Source: Nakaseomyces glabratus (taxonomy: Eukaryota > Ascomycota > Saccharomycetes > Saccharomycetales > Saccharomycetaceae). From it: DNA of 64,000 nt. This document shows, in pieces, positions 8,771-19,379 of this stretch (positions within the stretch are counted from its first letter, which is position 1; each line of letters begins with the position of its first letter). The position numbers were made by a program, and so were the translations under genes. The stretch is taken from positions 1,302,001 to 1,366,000 of the forward strand of contig NC_088963.1 in NCBI RefSeq assembly GCF_010111755.1, written 5' to 3'. The notes under the pieces were generated by a model. It was not told the DNA's origin, made no database searches, and worked only from the letters and a program-made list of their open reading frames with translations.

Positions 8771-11700
8771 TTAGAAATCAAATCTCTTCTTGGTATAAAC
8801 ATAAGCACCATATGCCAGGCAAAACATGAACGCAACAATGCTCATGAACCAATTCAATGATTCATTAAATTGACCAGGTACAATAACATTCATACCCCAC
8901 AAACCTGTTATAACGTTCATTGGTAATACAATTGTACCTAGAATGGTAATTTTTCCCAAAACGTCATTCATATCGTTGTTGACTCTAGTCATATCGATAT
9001 TAATTTGAGCAAGATAGTTTGAATGTGACCTACTTAGTAGCTTTTCATAGTGGTTTAATGATGCAACCATAGTAACTATATGATCCTGGATATCGCCAAG
9101 ATATATCCCAATTTCACTTTGGGGTCCAAAATCCCATTGCTCATTGTATCTCTTAGCGAATCCCTTGATCACATCAGCCTTCCACCCTAGTAATCGCAGG
9201 ATACTCATAACACGCTTACGGCACTCACCAATTCTTCTCAGCATATCACCTTTCTTCTTCCATCCAATAATGTTTGGGTTTATACTTGATAGGCTGCTAT
9301 CGCTACTTCTGCTACTGCTACTGCTGCTTCGAGTTCTGGATGAGAATGTATTGTATGACCTAGATGAACGAGTTTCAAATGATCTTCTGCCAATTGATCC
9401 ACGTATGGAACCTGCCTTCTTGGATCTCTTATCGAAAAGTAGTCTTGTGTTTTCACCACCACTAGACTTATTAGCTCCTCTAACACTGAATGTTGATTCA
9501 TTATCATCGCCATAGTCGCTGTCTGAGTCACTATCGCTGGAGTCACTGTCACTATCATCATATGTATGATGCATTTTTAAAATTGCATCCTCAATGTCAT
9601 ATACTTCATCCTCAATCAATTCAATCATTGGCCCGAAAGCATCCGTAATATCATCGATTAAGGCGTATGCAATCCAATCGGAAGTAACATTTAAATAATC
9701 TTTTAGTAGTCTAGCTCTCCTTCTCACATTAATAGGATGAGGGGTAGGAGCAAAATGAAAAGTTAAAACACCTGTTCTAAAAACAATAATGTAGACGTTG
9801 AGCGGTTGCAACTCACCCTCTCTTGGTTTATGTCTATCACCAGATTTGCGTTTCCTATTTCTCTCTTCTATCATTTTCAGCCGTTGTTTGTCTGCCTTGT
9901 GATGAAGACTAGAAGAGTAGAGAGACTGTTCTGCTCCACCCCTCTTAATATCATTTGAGGACCGTCTTCTCTTCCTAAAGAAGGATGATAGCCAACCTCT
10001 CCTGTTACTACGGTGAGAAACACTGTCTCTGTCGGCATTTGTACCCGTATCCTCGTTATATTTATTCCTTTTCTGCCTTAATACATGTTTTTCAGCAATA
10101 ATATCAAAACTTCTGAAACAAATAAAATAATAATCCTTGAATAGCTCTACCTTTTCACGTGTCTCGCCTAAAAATATATCCTCAGTAGTTAAGGGATGGA
10201 TACCAAAAGCTTTACTCAATATTTTCATTTCTTCTTCAGTTGGATTAACTACGTCCAACCAAAAAGGAGCTACTTCATCTAAGTCTACTTCCAAATCTGC
10301 CGCGTTAGAACCCAAATGAGTCCCAGAGGCACTGTTGGACATGTTTGAGGGGTTCTTGATTAGATGTGAATTCGAGTGAGATGGAGTGTTGGCTTTAGTA
10401 TTTAATGGAGTATTAGCTCCTGAAAAGTTGCTCGACCCTCTCTGATCGGCATATATAGAGGCCACGAATAGATCTTGGTATTTTTGGCCTGGTTGTAGTA
10501 GCCCAGATATTGTCGGAGAATGAACTGTTGCATCTAAATCAATTCTGAAATAAGTAAATCTAAAATGTTCAGGATTACTAGATATTATGTGTGATGGGTA
10601 TTGAATATTTCTACCCACTAAGAAGTTGTCTCGTAACTCACTATTGCCGGGGATAGCTGGATTAACTGGAGACATTCCAGGAGCAGATTGAAAACCCTGG
10701 TGCTTATTCTGTGTTAGATGCCATGGTGCTAGCCTCCTCGGTCTTAATCTTCCTGTATTGAGTTGTTCTGCTTCATTTACTCTTTTGTTTCCCAATTCAG
10801 GAACGTCTATATTAGTAACAATCGGCTTGGAGAAGAATATTCCTGAACTGGATTCCGCTTTAGTATATCTATCATTAGCGTCTGGGAATGACTGATCATC
10901 AAAATCATTGTTAACATAAGGTTCTTCATCTTCATCATATTGGAAGTGAAAAGCTTCTGCATCTCTAATTGCCTGTCTTCTTAGTTTTTCTGTTTCTTCT
11001 TTGGAAAATTCCTCCAATACAGCTACATCAGGCCACATTTTATCTAAATTTTCATCCTCATCTTCGAGGACAAGGCACACATCATCTAAAGATGAATTAT
11101 TGGAAGATCTCCTTGATGACGGCCTTGAGTTATATTCATCTTCATCTTCATCTTCCATGTCACTTTGGAAAACATCAGTACTTCTAGTAGATGTGGAGTA
11201 TGAAGCAGAACTTGATGGATAGCTCCGACGACTATGTCTGTCATCCTGATGACCTTTCTTTTTATGTGTACCTTTGTGTTTGACATGACGCATAAGTTCA
11301 TCAACATCGATGACCACATCATTTCCATTAGGTATTAAAGTATCCCTTCTATGCAAAGGTGACTTACGAAATCCATTGATTACAGGTGGGGTACCCGTAC
11401 TGGACAAATATGGGTCATAGTTTCTTGTATTATACGAAGCCGCTAACCGGGCCTTCAAATCTTCTGGATAATCCGCTCCAGGGTCAATACGGCCGCCTGT
11501 TCTACTCAATCTGGGTTTCAGAACATCCGCGTTCATACTAAATGCGCGTTGCTTCTTTTTTTGTTCAGATTTGTCATTTTTCTCTGTCTTTTTAGGTCTA
11601 TTCTTTTTAGCAAATGTTAGAGGTCTAGTTTCTAATATACTATTTTTTCTGTGATCGAGATAAGAACCTCTGCCCCCTCTCCCATTTGTCACAGATATAT

Positions 11701-12094
11701 TGTGTTGAGCGCTGTTAACTTTAGTTTTCCATTCAGTTTCGGCATTGACTGCATGCTCCAAAGCATCAGTATTATCCGTGTTGTCAATATTTTCCTCTCT
11801 TTCAGCAGCACCATGATTTTCGTCCTCTTCTTCTTCCTCTGTTTGTCTTATACCTACTTCATATTGAGTTTCCGCCTCATGAAGTATTCCTAAGGAGTCA
11901 GTATTATCAAAATCATTGGAGAAGGATGAACCCATTGGCATACTTGAGTCAGATATTCTGTGCTTCATGGGTTTGGGTCTTCTAGGAATAGGCTGACTAT
12001 CAGAATTACTAGCGTCTACCGAATTGGTTTCCTGGTTTTGTAGTAGCTGCGGGATACTAGTCAAAGGACTAGGTGACGATGATTCGTTATTCAT
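8771..12094 (-). CDS. MNR2: Vacuolar Mg2+ transporter Mnr2 (CorA family)
   Basis: Mnr2 is a CorA/Alr-type channel of the vacuolar membrane that releases stored Mg2+ to the cytosol. The 1,107-residue protein (about 969 in S. cerevisiae) has a long, Ser- and Asp/Glu-rich cytosolic N-terminal extension of about 500 residues. The CorA soluble domain follows from about residue 500, interrupted by basic and Ser-rich inserts. Two C-terminal membrane helices lie at about 1050-1066 and 1081-1101. The diagnostic GMN motif ends the first helix at 1067-1069 (LWGMNV), and the protein ends YTKKRFDF. It is distinguished from plasma-membrane ALR1/ALR2 by the very long N-terminus and by its place between the YKL063C-like gene and YET1, as in S. 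cerevisiae. Confidence 0.92.
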   Translation of the reverse strand: MNNESSSPSPLTSIPQLLQNQETNSVDASNSDSQPIPRRPKPMKHRISDSSMPMGSSFSNDFDNTDSLGILHEAETQYEVGIRQTEEEEEDENHGAAEREENIDNTDNTDALEHAVNAETEWKTKVNSAQHNISVTNGRGGRGSYLDHRKNSILETRPLTFAKKNRPKKTEKNDKSEQKKKQRAFSMNADVLKPRLSRTGGRIDPGADYPEDLKARLAASYNTRNYDPYLSSTGTPPVINGFRKSPLHRRDTLIPNGNDVVIDVDELMRHVKHKGTHKKKGHQDDRHSRRSYPSSSASYSTSTRSTDVFQSDMEDEDEDEYNSRPSSRRSSNNSSLDDVCLVLEDEDENLDKMWPDVAVLEEFSKEETEKLRRQAIRDAEAFHFQYDEDEEPYVNNDFDDQSFPDANDRYTKAESSSGIFFSKPIVTNIDVPELGNKRVNEAEQLNTGRLRPRRLAPWHLTQNKHQGFQSAPGMSPVNPAIPGNSELRDNFLVGRNIQYPSHIISSNPEHFRFTYFRIDLDATVHSPTISGLLQPGQKYQDLFVASIYADQRGSSNFSGANTPLNTKANTPSHSNSHLIKNPSNMSNSASGTHLGSNAADLEVDLDEVAPFWLDVVNPTEEEMKILSKAFGIHPLTTEDIFLGETREKVELFKDYYFICFRSFDIIAEKHVLRQKRNKYNEDTGTNADRDSVSHRSNRRGWLSSFFRKRRRSSNDIKRGGAEQSLYSSSLHHKADKQRLKMIEERNRKRKSGDRHKPREGELQPLNVYIIVFRTGVLTFHFAPTPHPINVRRRARLLKDYLNVTSDWIAYALIDDITDAFGPMIELIEDEVYDIEDAILKMHHTYDDSDSDSSDSDSDSDYGDDNESTFSVRGANKSSGGENTRLLFDKRSKKAGSIRGSIGRRSFETRSSRSYNTFSSRTRSSSSSSRSSDSSLSSINPNIIGWKKKGDMLRRIGECRKRVMSILRLLGWKADVIKGFAKRYNEQWDFGPQSEIGIYLGDIQDHIVTMVASLNHYEKLLSRSHSNYLAQINIDMTRVNNDMNDVLGKITILGTIVLPMNVITGLWGMNVIVPGQFNESLNWFMSIVAFMFCLAYGAYVYTKKRFDF

Positions 12095-13222
12095 CTTTTC
12101 TTACTATTTCGATTGTACTCTCGTAGACAGGGGTCTAGCTTTGCACCATAAGCTGTTTGTATTTCCTAGAGATCAGCAGTCTCTCTCCTAATATACACTA
12201 TTTTCTGACCAAGCTATCGTTCTTAGTATAATTTTGAAGAGATCAATTATTCGGAGTCAAGTACTGTTTATTTCTAAAAAGGGCTATTTGGAATTAACTG
12301 TTCTGAGCAGGTGAATTGTAGAAAGCGGTAAAGATCAGATGACAGCCCGCAAACGTCTATGCTAAATACATGTACCAGCCAGTACTACTTTAAAGACAAG
12401 AGACAATGAAAAGACGCCAATAGAGCTGCTACATGATGACTTAAATTTGACCCTCATCGCAACACTCGTGTGAGTCCCAGTAATTGCTAATATCTGAGAA
12501 AGAGTTTATGTTCGTTAGCAGTGCTATATATAAGAGATGTCCTAACCTAATTGCAAGAACCATAAGGCATACAAATGAGCAATGAATATGCTGTATTATT
12601 ATAAGCGTATGCTAATTGCTTACTAGTCTCTACCATATGTGTCAATCTCGCTGTATAAGCGTTTCACATGAGAAGTATAGCATAAAGACTATTTTGATGT
12701 TCGTGTATTCTGTTGCGGATGTTGTACTTCTCATGAAATGGTAATTACAATGGTAATTGGTATTGTCATGAGCCTATTTGATTCCAATGACTTCGAGATT
12801 TTAGATAGCATGAAGTAGATGCGTCATGCAGTTGGATATATTTCAACAATGACGTTTGGTTTATCACTGGGGCTGCCCTTTCACGTGTGGCTGAACGGAA
12901 CGGAAGACGTTTCAAGGGTTTGGACTTCACAATCTGATCTCTTCCCTTCCACTCCCTATGCGATCGAGCAAAGAAGGTCGACTTTGCCTTTGTTTCTAAA
13001 AGTAACCTCATCACATTTTAAAGGGTTTTCCGTTCGTTTCGAGTACTTTGATTGCAGAAATTTTAATATAATTTTATAAGTTTGGTAAGGGATGGGACCT
13101 TCTTATTTTTTTAGTTTCTTGAACGTTATATATCTTGTGATTGTATTTTGTATTTCTGTTTCAATTATTCAGAGTCTGTATAGCATATTAAGAACACAAG
13201 AACAAACGATATTACCCAAAGC
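12095..13222. other. Divergent promoter region MNR2 / YET1
   Basis: 1,128 bp. A CACGTG E-box lies at 12882-12887 (Cbf1/Pho4 type). A CTCATCGC motif at 12453-12460 is a partial PAC box on the MNR2 side. Overlapping short frames at 12766-13079 on opposite strands lack any protein-like feature. Confidence 0.55.
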
Positions 13223-13861
13223 ATGAGTATCTATTTTTCTACATTATTTGTCATACTGACAGTCGAGATGGCGATCCTGTTTGTGCTAGTGTTGCCACTG
13301 CCTCACAGGATCAGAAAGATGTTGTACAAGACTTACTTCCAGCTGACCTCAAATGCGCAGTTCAAGACTGTTCTATATATCTTTGCCGGTATCATTGGGC
13401 TATTATTCATTGACTCCTGGAAAAGAGCTAACATTCCAGTTACGTTGTACCACCACGCCAAGAGTGACGATGCTGAGTTGAATACATCCACACAAGTACT
13501 TGCAACAAGGGCTTTTAACCAGAGAAACGTTTACATATCAGGATTCATCCTATATTTCTTAATTGGCATTCCTACTGTGCTAAGTATCGTTAGAAGATTG
13601 GTCAAATACCAGGACCACTTAAATGACAAGGCTAAAGAGGAAGGTAAGAAAGGTGAAACAAAAACTGTTAAGGACGTTAAGAAGGGTAAGAGCGACAAAG
13701 TGGAACCATCCATTAGAGAATTGGAAGAGACTTTGCATGAAAAGACCGTTTCTTTAGAAGGTTTGCAAACTCAAGTGGAAAACTTGGAAAAGTATTACGA
13801 TGAGATGAACAAGCCATTACCAAGCAAAGAAGTACCAGAGTCGGAGAAGAAAGTACAGTAA
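13223..13861 (+). CDS. YET1: ER membrane protein Yet1 (BAP31 family)
   Basis: This is the yeast homologue of mammalian BAP31, an ER membrane protein linked to protein export and inositol-responsive regulation, which works with Yet3. The 212 residues (about 206 in S. cerevisiae) show three hydrophobic helices at about 5-25, 46-64 and 108-125. A charged, predicted coiled-coil C-terminal half follows (about 130-200). The protein ends K-K-V-Q, a canonical KKxx ER-retrieval signal on the cytosolic side, as expected for BAP31 topology. Its position between MNR2 and YNK1 on the opposite strand to both matches YKL065C, which supports YET1 over the paralogues YET2 and YET3. Confidence 0.9.
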   Translation: MSIYFSTLFVILTVEMAILFVLVLPLPHRIRKMLYKTYFQLTSNAQFKTVLYIFAGIIGLLFIDSWKRANIPVTLYHHAKSDDAELNTSTQVLATRAFNQRNVYISGFILYFLIGIPTVLSIVRRLVKYQDHLNDKAKEEGKKGETKTVKDVKKGKSDKVEPSIRELEETLHEKTVSLEGLQTQVENLEKYYDEMNKPLPSKEVPESEKKVQ

Positions 13862-14199
13862 ATAATAACAATATGCATTAAATACACGAAATCTTGTATT
13901 TATCAAATTTATTATTACTTTACTGCTCTCTTAAGTAATTTAACTGAATTTATCTCGTAATTGATTAATGTATCAATAACTTGATATACATTGGAATTAT
14001 TGTAATTCTTATTTTTTTTTCTTTAGTTTCTATTTTATATATTTTGGTAATATAGGCCTATCATGAACACGCGGAAATATAGAAAATCTTTGAAGTTACG
14101 AATATTATTTTGTTTTTATATTGGGAAAGATAAATAAAATTACACTTTTAGCATAGTTATATTGTGCTCAATGGCAGAAATAACACTAATGGTACCAGA
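13862..14199. other. Convergent intergenic, 3' ends of YET1 and the small gene
   Basis: 338 bp, strongly AT-rich, between convergent genes. It should contain both polyadenylation regions. No gene or structured element seen. Confidence 0.6.
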
Positions 14200-14403
14200 C
14201 TATATATTTCTATGCTTCTTGTAGATTTTTCTGATACCACTGTTTTCTTCATTGTTGTAATGTGCAACAACCGCGGCGCCTGCACCCAAAGCTCCTACAA
14301 CAAGAAATGGAATGGATAGCCATGGATTGCCATTATTGTTTCTTGCTGTTGAAGCATAGCGTCTTCCCATAGTAGCAGCTCTAGTCACAGTTCTGGCGTA
14401 CAT
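14200..14403 (-). CDS. Small conserved protein, probably mitochondrial membrane (YKL065W-A position)
   Basis: Function unknown. The 67-residue frame has an ATG at the complement of 14401-14403. It begins with an Arg/Ser/Thr-rich, acid-free segment (MYARTVTRAATMGRRYAST) that looks like a mitochondrial presequence. One hydrophobic stretch at about residues 28-47 (WLSIPFLVVGALGAGAAVVA) is Gly/Ala-rich like small inner-membrane proteins, and a short charged tail ends KKHRNI. It lies between YET1 and YNK1 and has the opposite strand to YET1, exactly where S. cerevisiae has the small gene YKL065W-A. Coding status is inferred from this architecture and synteny. An alignment to YKL065W-A and relatives would settle it. 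Confidence 0.65.
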   Translation of the reverse strand: MYARTVTRAATMGRRYASTARNNNGNPWLSIPFLVVGALGAGAAVVAHYNNEENSGIRKIYKKHRNI

Positions 14404-16356
14404 TATTTGATGTTTTGTTTTTTATCTAATAATCTAAATATTTTATTTTAATTTATCCTATGAGGAGGTAAGAGAATATAAGATAAACAATAAGCAATAC
14501 ATGAAAGAACCGATAAAAAAAATAACTGAAAATCAACTGGATGTAGATGGAGATTTTATGGGTATTTATACATTTTTTTTTTCTGTGAAGAGGCAATAAA
14601 TATATTGTTAGTTCACATAAACCTCTCACAGTAATGACAAGTAAAATTACCAGCAAATAAGATAGAAGATACAGCCTGTGGTTTACTTAAACAAGTATAA
14701 GATACAGAAGCTGAACATCTCACCAAAATTTGTCCTTGTCTTATAGGATAACTACGATTATTGCTTAGTACACTTTTCTAATTTTAGGGATATACGCTTT
14801 AAGCAATCGCTACATCCTGGTTTGCCATTCATGTGCGAGTGCCTAATAGATATATGCCCTTTATTTAAAGCTGAGAGGGTACGAAGGACCACTTCTATCA
14901 TAGAACATAAGACAATCAGGGATATATTCATGCTACACACTTAATGTACAACATGGCAGCATTAGCTTCCATTGTAGTATTCCTGCTTATCCATCAGGAT
15001 TCATCGGTTTTAGACAAAGGATCAAGAATTAAAAATTATTGGATGAATAAGTTTTCAAAAGAAATTAATGCAGGAGAAGTGGTTAGAACAATGAGGAACG
15101 TTGAGGGGGTTACTTAACGCGAGCATCTATTGTCAAGGACAGACACAGACAATGTTGGTAGTCTAGAACAGAAGCCTCCCCAGAAACTAACTGTCATTAT
15201 GAGTTTTACACTTTCTTTCCATTGTCTTATCAAAAAAATCCTCAATGAGCTTCACTCCCTTTGTTATTTGATACAGTAAATAGTATATTCCTACAATATA
15301 CGGATCGAGTGTGGGGCAGGCAGAGCATGGTGTAAATAAAGAATGTACAGAGCGAAGACACTCCTTAACAGTGTAAGTGCAACATTACACTTTTAGGAAT
15401 GAGTGAAACAAAATAAGGGTTGCTCTGTTGAACAACGAAGGATAAATGGTGCATCCTACGATTTTGCTGGTTATTGCAGTCAACAACACTGATACCAATT
15501 GGAGACAGCCCTACCATCATAGAACCATTAGCTGGCAGCCCAAAAGGATTTGCAAGAGAGCAGATTAGGGACATTTCTTCTTTTATCATTCGTCTTTTGT
15601 CTCTCTGCCAATCTTCCATCGCTCGCCCTTTATTTTCTTATGTCAGTAACATTGTCAACATTTGTCTAAATGTTCTTTTCATCATTTTGGTAAATTATGA
15701 TTGGCTCAAGACTTGCTATTATACTGATTCGAAGACCATGTCTTGTTAATGGTAATATTATTCCCGTCTGTTCATAATTTATTTTCAGCATTTATCAGTG
15801 CCAGACGATAACAGGGATTGATTAGTTGTGATGAGCTATATTTTTAAATGTATCTTGTAGCAGCTTGAACGCTATGCCGAAAAAGTGTAACTTGGACATA
15901 GATAAATATGACATCGACTTAAGGGTTTAGCATATATTGCTTATAGTATATAGTATCTTTTACCCTATAACAGAATCCACGTCAATAGAGGATGTATCGA
16001 GACTTGTGATAATGTGGTTGGCTGTTTTTTTTGTAAATGCAATGCTTGAACTAGATGCCACTTGCTCTACTTTATATGTTTATGTATAAAATATGAAGTT
16101 GGGAAATAAAAAATGAATATTATCGATTCTTATAGTCTGTATTGAAGTTTTGAAGATTCATCTTGTAATATTCCGATCTCTGCTATATACTTTTCATTGA
16201 AGGAACTATGTACAGTTTTTAATGAAGGCTCACATGTATGTGTGTCTGCAACTTTATCAAACAATTCCAAGAATAATCAGACCAACCATAAATGTAGAGA
16301 ATAATATAAATGAAAATTAAATCAGGAAAAAACTGATTTGTGTCCATTTATTTAAT
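14404..16356. other. Long intergenic region without recognised gene
   Basis: 1,953 bp between two minus-strand genes, containing the promoter of the small mitochondrial-type gene and the YNK1 3' end. Short frames occur (for example 15365-15619 on minus and 15474-15749 on plus, overlapping), but their composition is not protein-like. I cannot recognise a snRNA, snoRNA or tRNA in it by eye, yet the length is unusual for this compact segment. Confidence 0.5.
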
Positions 16357-16815
16357 TTACTCGTAGATCCAGGCTAAGTTAGATGGCTTCCATTCAACAA
16401 GTTCTTCCTTCTTGAACCAGATACCAATTTCACGGTTAGCACTTTCGACAGAGTCACTACCGTGGCAGACGTTTCTACCTAGGTCAATACCGAAGTCACC
16501 TCTGATAGTACCTGGAGCAGACTGGGTTGGGTTGGTGGCACCCAACATAGCTCTACCTTGTTTGACAGCATCTTTACCTTCCCAGACAGTGGCTAAGATT
16601 GGACCAGAGCTCATGAAAGCGGTCATTGGACCAAAGAATGGCTTACCGATGTGTTCGGCATAGTGTTGTTCCAACAACTTTTGATCAGCTTGAATAAGCT
16701 TGATACCAACCAACTTGTAACCTCTGGTTTCGAATCTACCTAGAATCTTACCAATTAGACCTCTTTGGACACCATCTGGCTTGATAGCAATGAAAGTTCT
16801 CTCGTTGTTGGACAT
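16357..16815 (-). CDS. YNK1: Nucleoside diphosphate kinase
   Basis: Ynk1 transfers the gamma-phosphate between nucleoside triphosphates and diphosphates through a phospho-histidine intermediate and balances the NTP and dNTP pools. The 152 residues cover a complete NDK domain (153 in S. cerevisiae). The catalytic histidine is H118 in NVCHGSDS (115-122). K12 of the IKPDGVQRG segment and R105/N115 are the expected nucleotide-binding positions. The protein ends WIYE, typical of fungal NDKs. Codon use is strongly biased toward preferred yeast codons, which fits an abundant enzyme. It is the last gene of the YKL062W-YKL067W block. Confidence 0.97.
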   Translation of the reverse strand: MSNNERTFIAIKPDGVQRGLIGKILGRFETRGYKLVGIKLIQADQKLLEQHYAEHIGKPFFGPMTAFMSSGPILATVWEGKDAVKQGRAMLGATNPTQSAPGTIRGDFGIDLGRNVCHGSDSVESANREIGIWFKKEELVEWKPSNLAWIYE

Positions 16816-17535
16816 TTTCTCTATAATTTCTTGAAATTTGTTTGAATAGCTACTTCGGTTGTACAGTAAGTATATAAGACTAAAAAATTACTTATACAAC
16901 TTACAAGATATCAAGAAAAAATTCAATTGGGCAATATTTGGATGAGCTATATATACATGTTGATAAATCAGGAGACGGGAACACAAGGATTCCTCGATGA
17001 GATTTTTGTTGTGCTTACCATAGCTATTGAGGACAAGGGATGTCCTCCCCGGACATCGGGATTCTGAAGGGTGTCACTGTTAATTCAATGAAAGATAGAA
17101 CGTTAGACAGTAGAAATACGCAATTGAACATGTCTTGCCCGAGGGAAGTGAGCTCTAATTGGTCCGTGCGAGCTATTCTTGCCAATTCAGGCTCACCAAA
17201 GAAATGTCAGGAACAGCTGTCTATTGACACGAAGTTTAGGGTTCTTTAGTTATACAGTTCTACAACTCTGCGACATGCATCTTGTGGGTAGAAGATTATT
17301 CCGTGCATTGGCGCACAAAATGTAGTCTTTGAGTGCAATAGATATCCTCCTACTCCTATGCTACAAACAAATATGTACAATATAATAATTTTATTCACTC
17401 ACTACTTAATGTATTCAATACTACAGTAATAACCCCACCACCATTAACATATAACCCTTTGCTCGTATCATACGATATTTTATTATTATAGTTAAGGCAG
17501 GAAATTTCAATCAGGGCTGACAGTACTTACCATTT
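16816..17535. other. YNK1 promoter region up to tRNA-Thr; junction of synteny blocks
   Basis: 720 bp. It contains the YNK1 promoter. A short frame at 17040-17249 has no protein-like character. The AT-rich stretch 17360-17530 leads into the tRNA. No LTR or other retrotransposon remnant is evident, although the site is just upstream of a Pol III gene. Confidence 0.55.
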
Positions 17536-17607
17536 GCCTCCTTAGCTTAGTGGTAGAGCGTTGCACTTGTAATGCAAAGGTCGCTAGTTCAATTCTGGCA
17601 GGTGGCA
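17536..17607 (+). tRNA. tRNA-Thr, anticodon TGT
   Basis: A 72-nt cloverleaf without intron. The acceptor stem GCCTCCT pairs with AGGTGGC, leaving one U-U mismatch at the fourth pair, and the discriminator is A. The D-arm contains AGCTTAGTGGTAGAGC (A box). The anticodon stem TTGCA/TGCAA (17561-17565 and 17573-17577) encloses the loop CTTGTAA with anticodon TGT at 17568-17570. The T arm has GTTCAATTC (B box). The sequence is almost the same as S. cerevisiae tRNA-Thr(UGU) as I recall it, including the acceptor mismatch. From memory a tRNA-Thr(UGU) also precedes SVP26 in S. cerevisiae, which would make the linkage conserved. Confidence 0.96.
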
Positions 17608-17609
17608 AA

Positions 17610-17615
17610 TTTTTT
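17610..17615 (+). terminator. RNA polymerase III terminator (T6)
   Basis: A run of six T residues two bases after the discriminator base of the tRNA-Thr gene. Confidence 0.9.
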
Positions 17616-18174
17616 CTCGTGCTGGCGATTCTTTTTTTTCAAAATTTGTCATTCTCCATGAATGGTATATCTCTGTAGGCTGAACTATGAAGGAAAAAGG
17701 AGTGAAAGAATCTCGACAAAAGTTACATCAATTCGGGAGAATAAGGAGGATCAATAGCCTAATCTCTATCATTCCTTCATCGCAGGGTACGTTATTATTA
17801 TTGAAATTCTAGGGACGGAGTGAGAGTAAGAGGGAACGCAAGTGCCTTTTAGCAGACTCGTTTTCGTGTTCGTCGACTCCCAATTTCTGTAACTTTTTCT
17901 CCCTTCATCGTTAAAGTTCAATACTTGGTGAACCTGTAAAATAAACATTTTTAGGCTATACTAATAGTCCATAGATTTGAATTGTGATATTTTGATTGCC
18001 TACATTCAGAGGAGGAAAACGATACACAGATTTGAAGTTTCTATTTTTTTTCATAAACTACAATTGGACGCAACTGAATTGATTGCTCTTGCTTATTTGT
18101 GCTTTTATTGAAGTGGTCTAATAGTTTTACGAGTTTCGGAATCACACTCCCAGCAAATATAACAATAATATAAT
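17616..18174. other. SVP26 promoter region
   Basis: 559 bp between the tRNA terminator and the SVP26 start. A further T8 run lies just downstream (about 17631-17638). No gene or specific motif is called. Confidence 0.55.
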
Positions 18175-18861
18175 ATGATTTTGAACATACTTTCAGTAAT
18201 AGGTACTGTATTCGGGTTCTGTTTCCTCACGCTGTCCATTGCGTCAGGGTTATATTACATCAGTGAGCTAGTGGAAGAGCATAGCGAGCCCACCAAAAGA
18301 TTCCTATACAAAGCCATCTACGTTATCATCGGCATACTCGCCACGTGTTGGTTGCTAGATGGACTATCCTTCAAGTTGACCCTGTTATCCATTGTATCAC
18401 ATCTGGTTTACAGGGAGAATTTGAAGAGATTCCCAGTGATATCTTTAACAAGTGTGTCATTCATCGCGTCATGTGTGCTAGTGGTGTTGAACCACTTTCT
18501 GTGGTTCAGATATTTCAGCAAGGTGGAGATACCCCCTCAATTCAAGTTCGACCCCACATACATCCCACAACGTCGTGCTACTTTCGCTGAAGTGGCCTCG
18601 TTCTTCTGTTTCTGCGTGTGGTTTGTCCCATTCTCCTTGTTTGTCTCGTTGTCAGCTGGCGATTATTTACTTGCACAATCATCTAGTGACGCAGCGGTGC
18701 TAAAACTGCGCGGTGTTAGTGGAGAAGGTACACACAGCACGCACAGCACCCGCAACCGGAACGTCGGCCTCGTCCGCGTGGTGATCAACTCTATCCGTGG
18801 CCACATAAACACATGGCTGCAAGTTTTCGGGTACAGACGCCCCACTGAACCCCTTCTATAG
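18175..18861 (+). CDS. SVP26: Early-Golgi/ER membrane protein Svp26 (Tex261 family cargo adaptor)
   Basis: Svp26 recruits type II Golgi mannosyltransferases such as Ktr3 and Mnn2 into COPII vesicles. The 228 residues equal the S. cerevisiae length. Hydrophobic helices lie at about 3-29, 43-78 (probably two short segments or one long), 87-112 and 137-161, and the C-terminus is hydrophilic and Ser/Arg-rich. Conserved-looking motifs include YYISELVEEHSEPTKR after helix 1 and the aromatic segment HFLWFRYF near residues 107-114. It is the first gene of a run in YHR181W-YHR188C order, followed by GND1. Confidence 0.93.
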   Translation: MILNILSVIGTVFGFCFLTLSIASGLYYISELVEEHSEPTKRFLYKAIYVIIGILATCWLLDGLSFKLTLLSIVSHLVYRENLKRFPVISLTSVSFIASCVLVVLNHFLWFRYFSKVEIPPQFKFDPTYIPQRRATFAEVASFFCFCVWFVPFSLFVSLSAGDYLLAQSSSDAAVLKLRGVSGEGTHSTHSTRNRNVGLVRVVINSIRGHINTWLQVFGYRRPTEPLL

Positions 18862-19379
18862 CAATAAGCAGAGAATATAGAAAATATAGATTACACAATC
18901 TGGGTTTGTACATAATAGATAAACTTCGCATTGACATATTTCGCTCACATGGTTCTTGATAAGGGGGCTTTTTAGTGAGTACCTTTAATAAAGGCAAACC
19001 GATAAGAGTTTGAGGAAAACAGATTTACCTTTTTTATCTTATTTTACTTAGAAGAGGTAAAGTATAACACCGCTTATCCTATTCCTTACCATTCAAAAGG
19101 AAACGAGGAGCCTTTTCTTAAGAGTGTGACCAAGAATGCAAGATCTAGAGCTACATTCAATTGAATTGAACATGCTTCAATTAAAGGCACAGCAACACCG
19201 ACCCGCTTAGACAGAAGTGTTTGTAGGGAATGGAATATAATGCCGAATGTAACACCGACAACGCTTTTAACACCGTCGTAGAAAACACTGCAGAAAATTT
19301 AAGAGCTTCACGCAATAATATCGGTGCGTGAACGGATCCTACCGCACTTGGGATTGTAAATTACATAAGGGCACCGATA

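Noticed and set aside
12882..12887. CACGTG considered as CDEI of a point centromere
   Set aside because: No AT-rich 80-bp CDEII or TCCGAA-type CDEIII follows on either side. The presence of the CSE4 gene does not imply a nearby centromere.
12766..13079. Short overlapping frames on both strands between MNR2 and YET1
   Set aside because: No start context, domain or synteny partner. They lie in a divergent promoter.
15365..15749. 84- and 91-codon frames overlapping on opposite strands
   Set aside because: Mutually overlapping, with amino-acid content not protein-like and no conserved neighbour expected here.
17360..17535. AT-rich block before tRNA-Thr considered as a solo LTR
   Set aside because: No terminal TG...CA inverted repeats, no target-site duplication and no second copy in the window.
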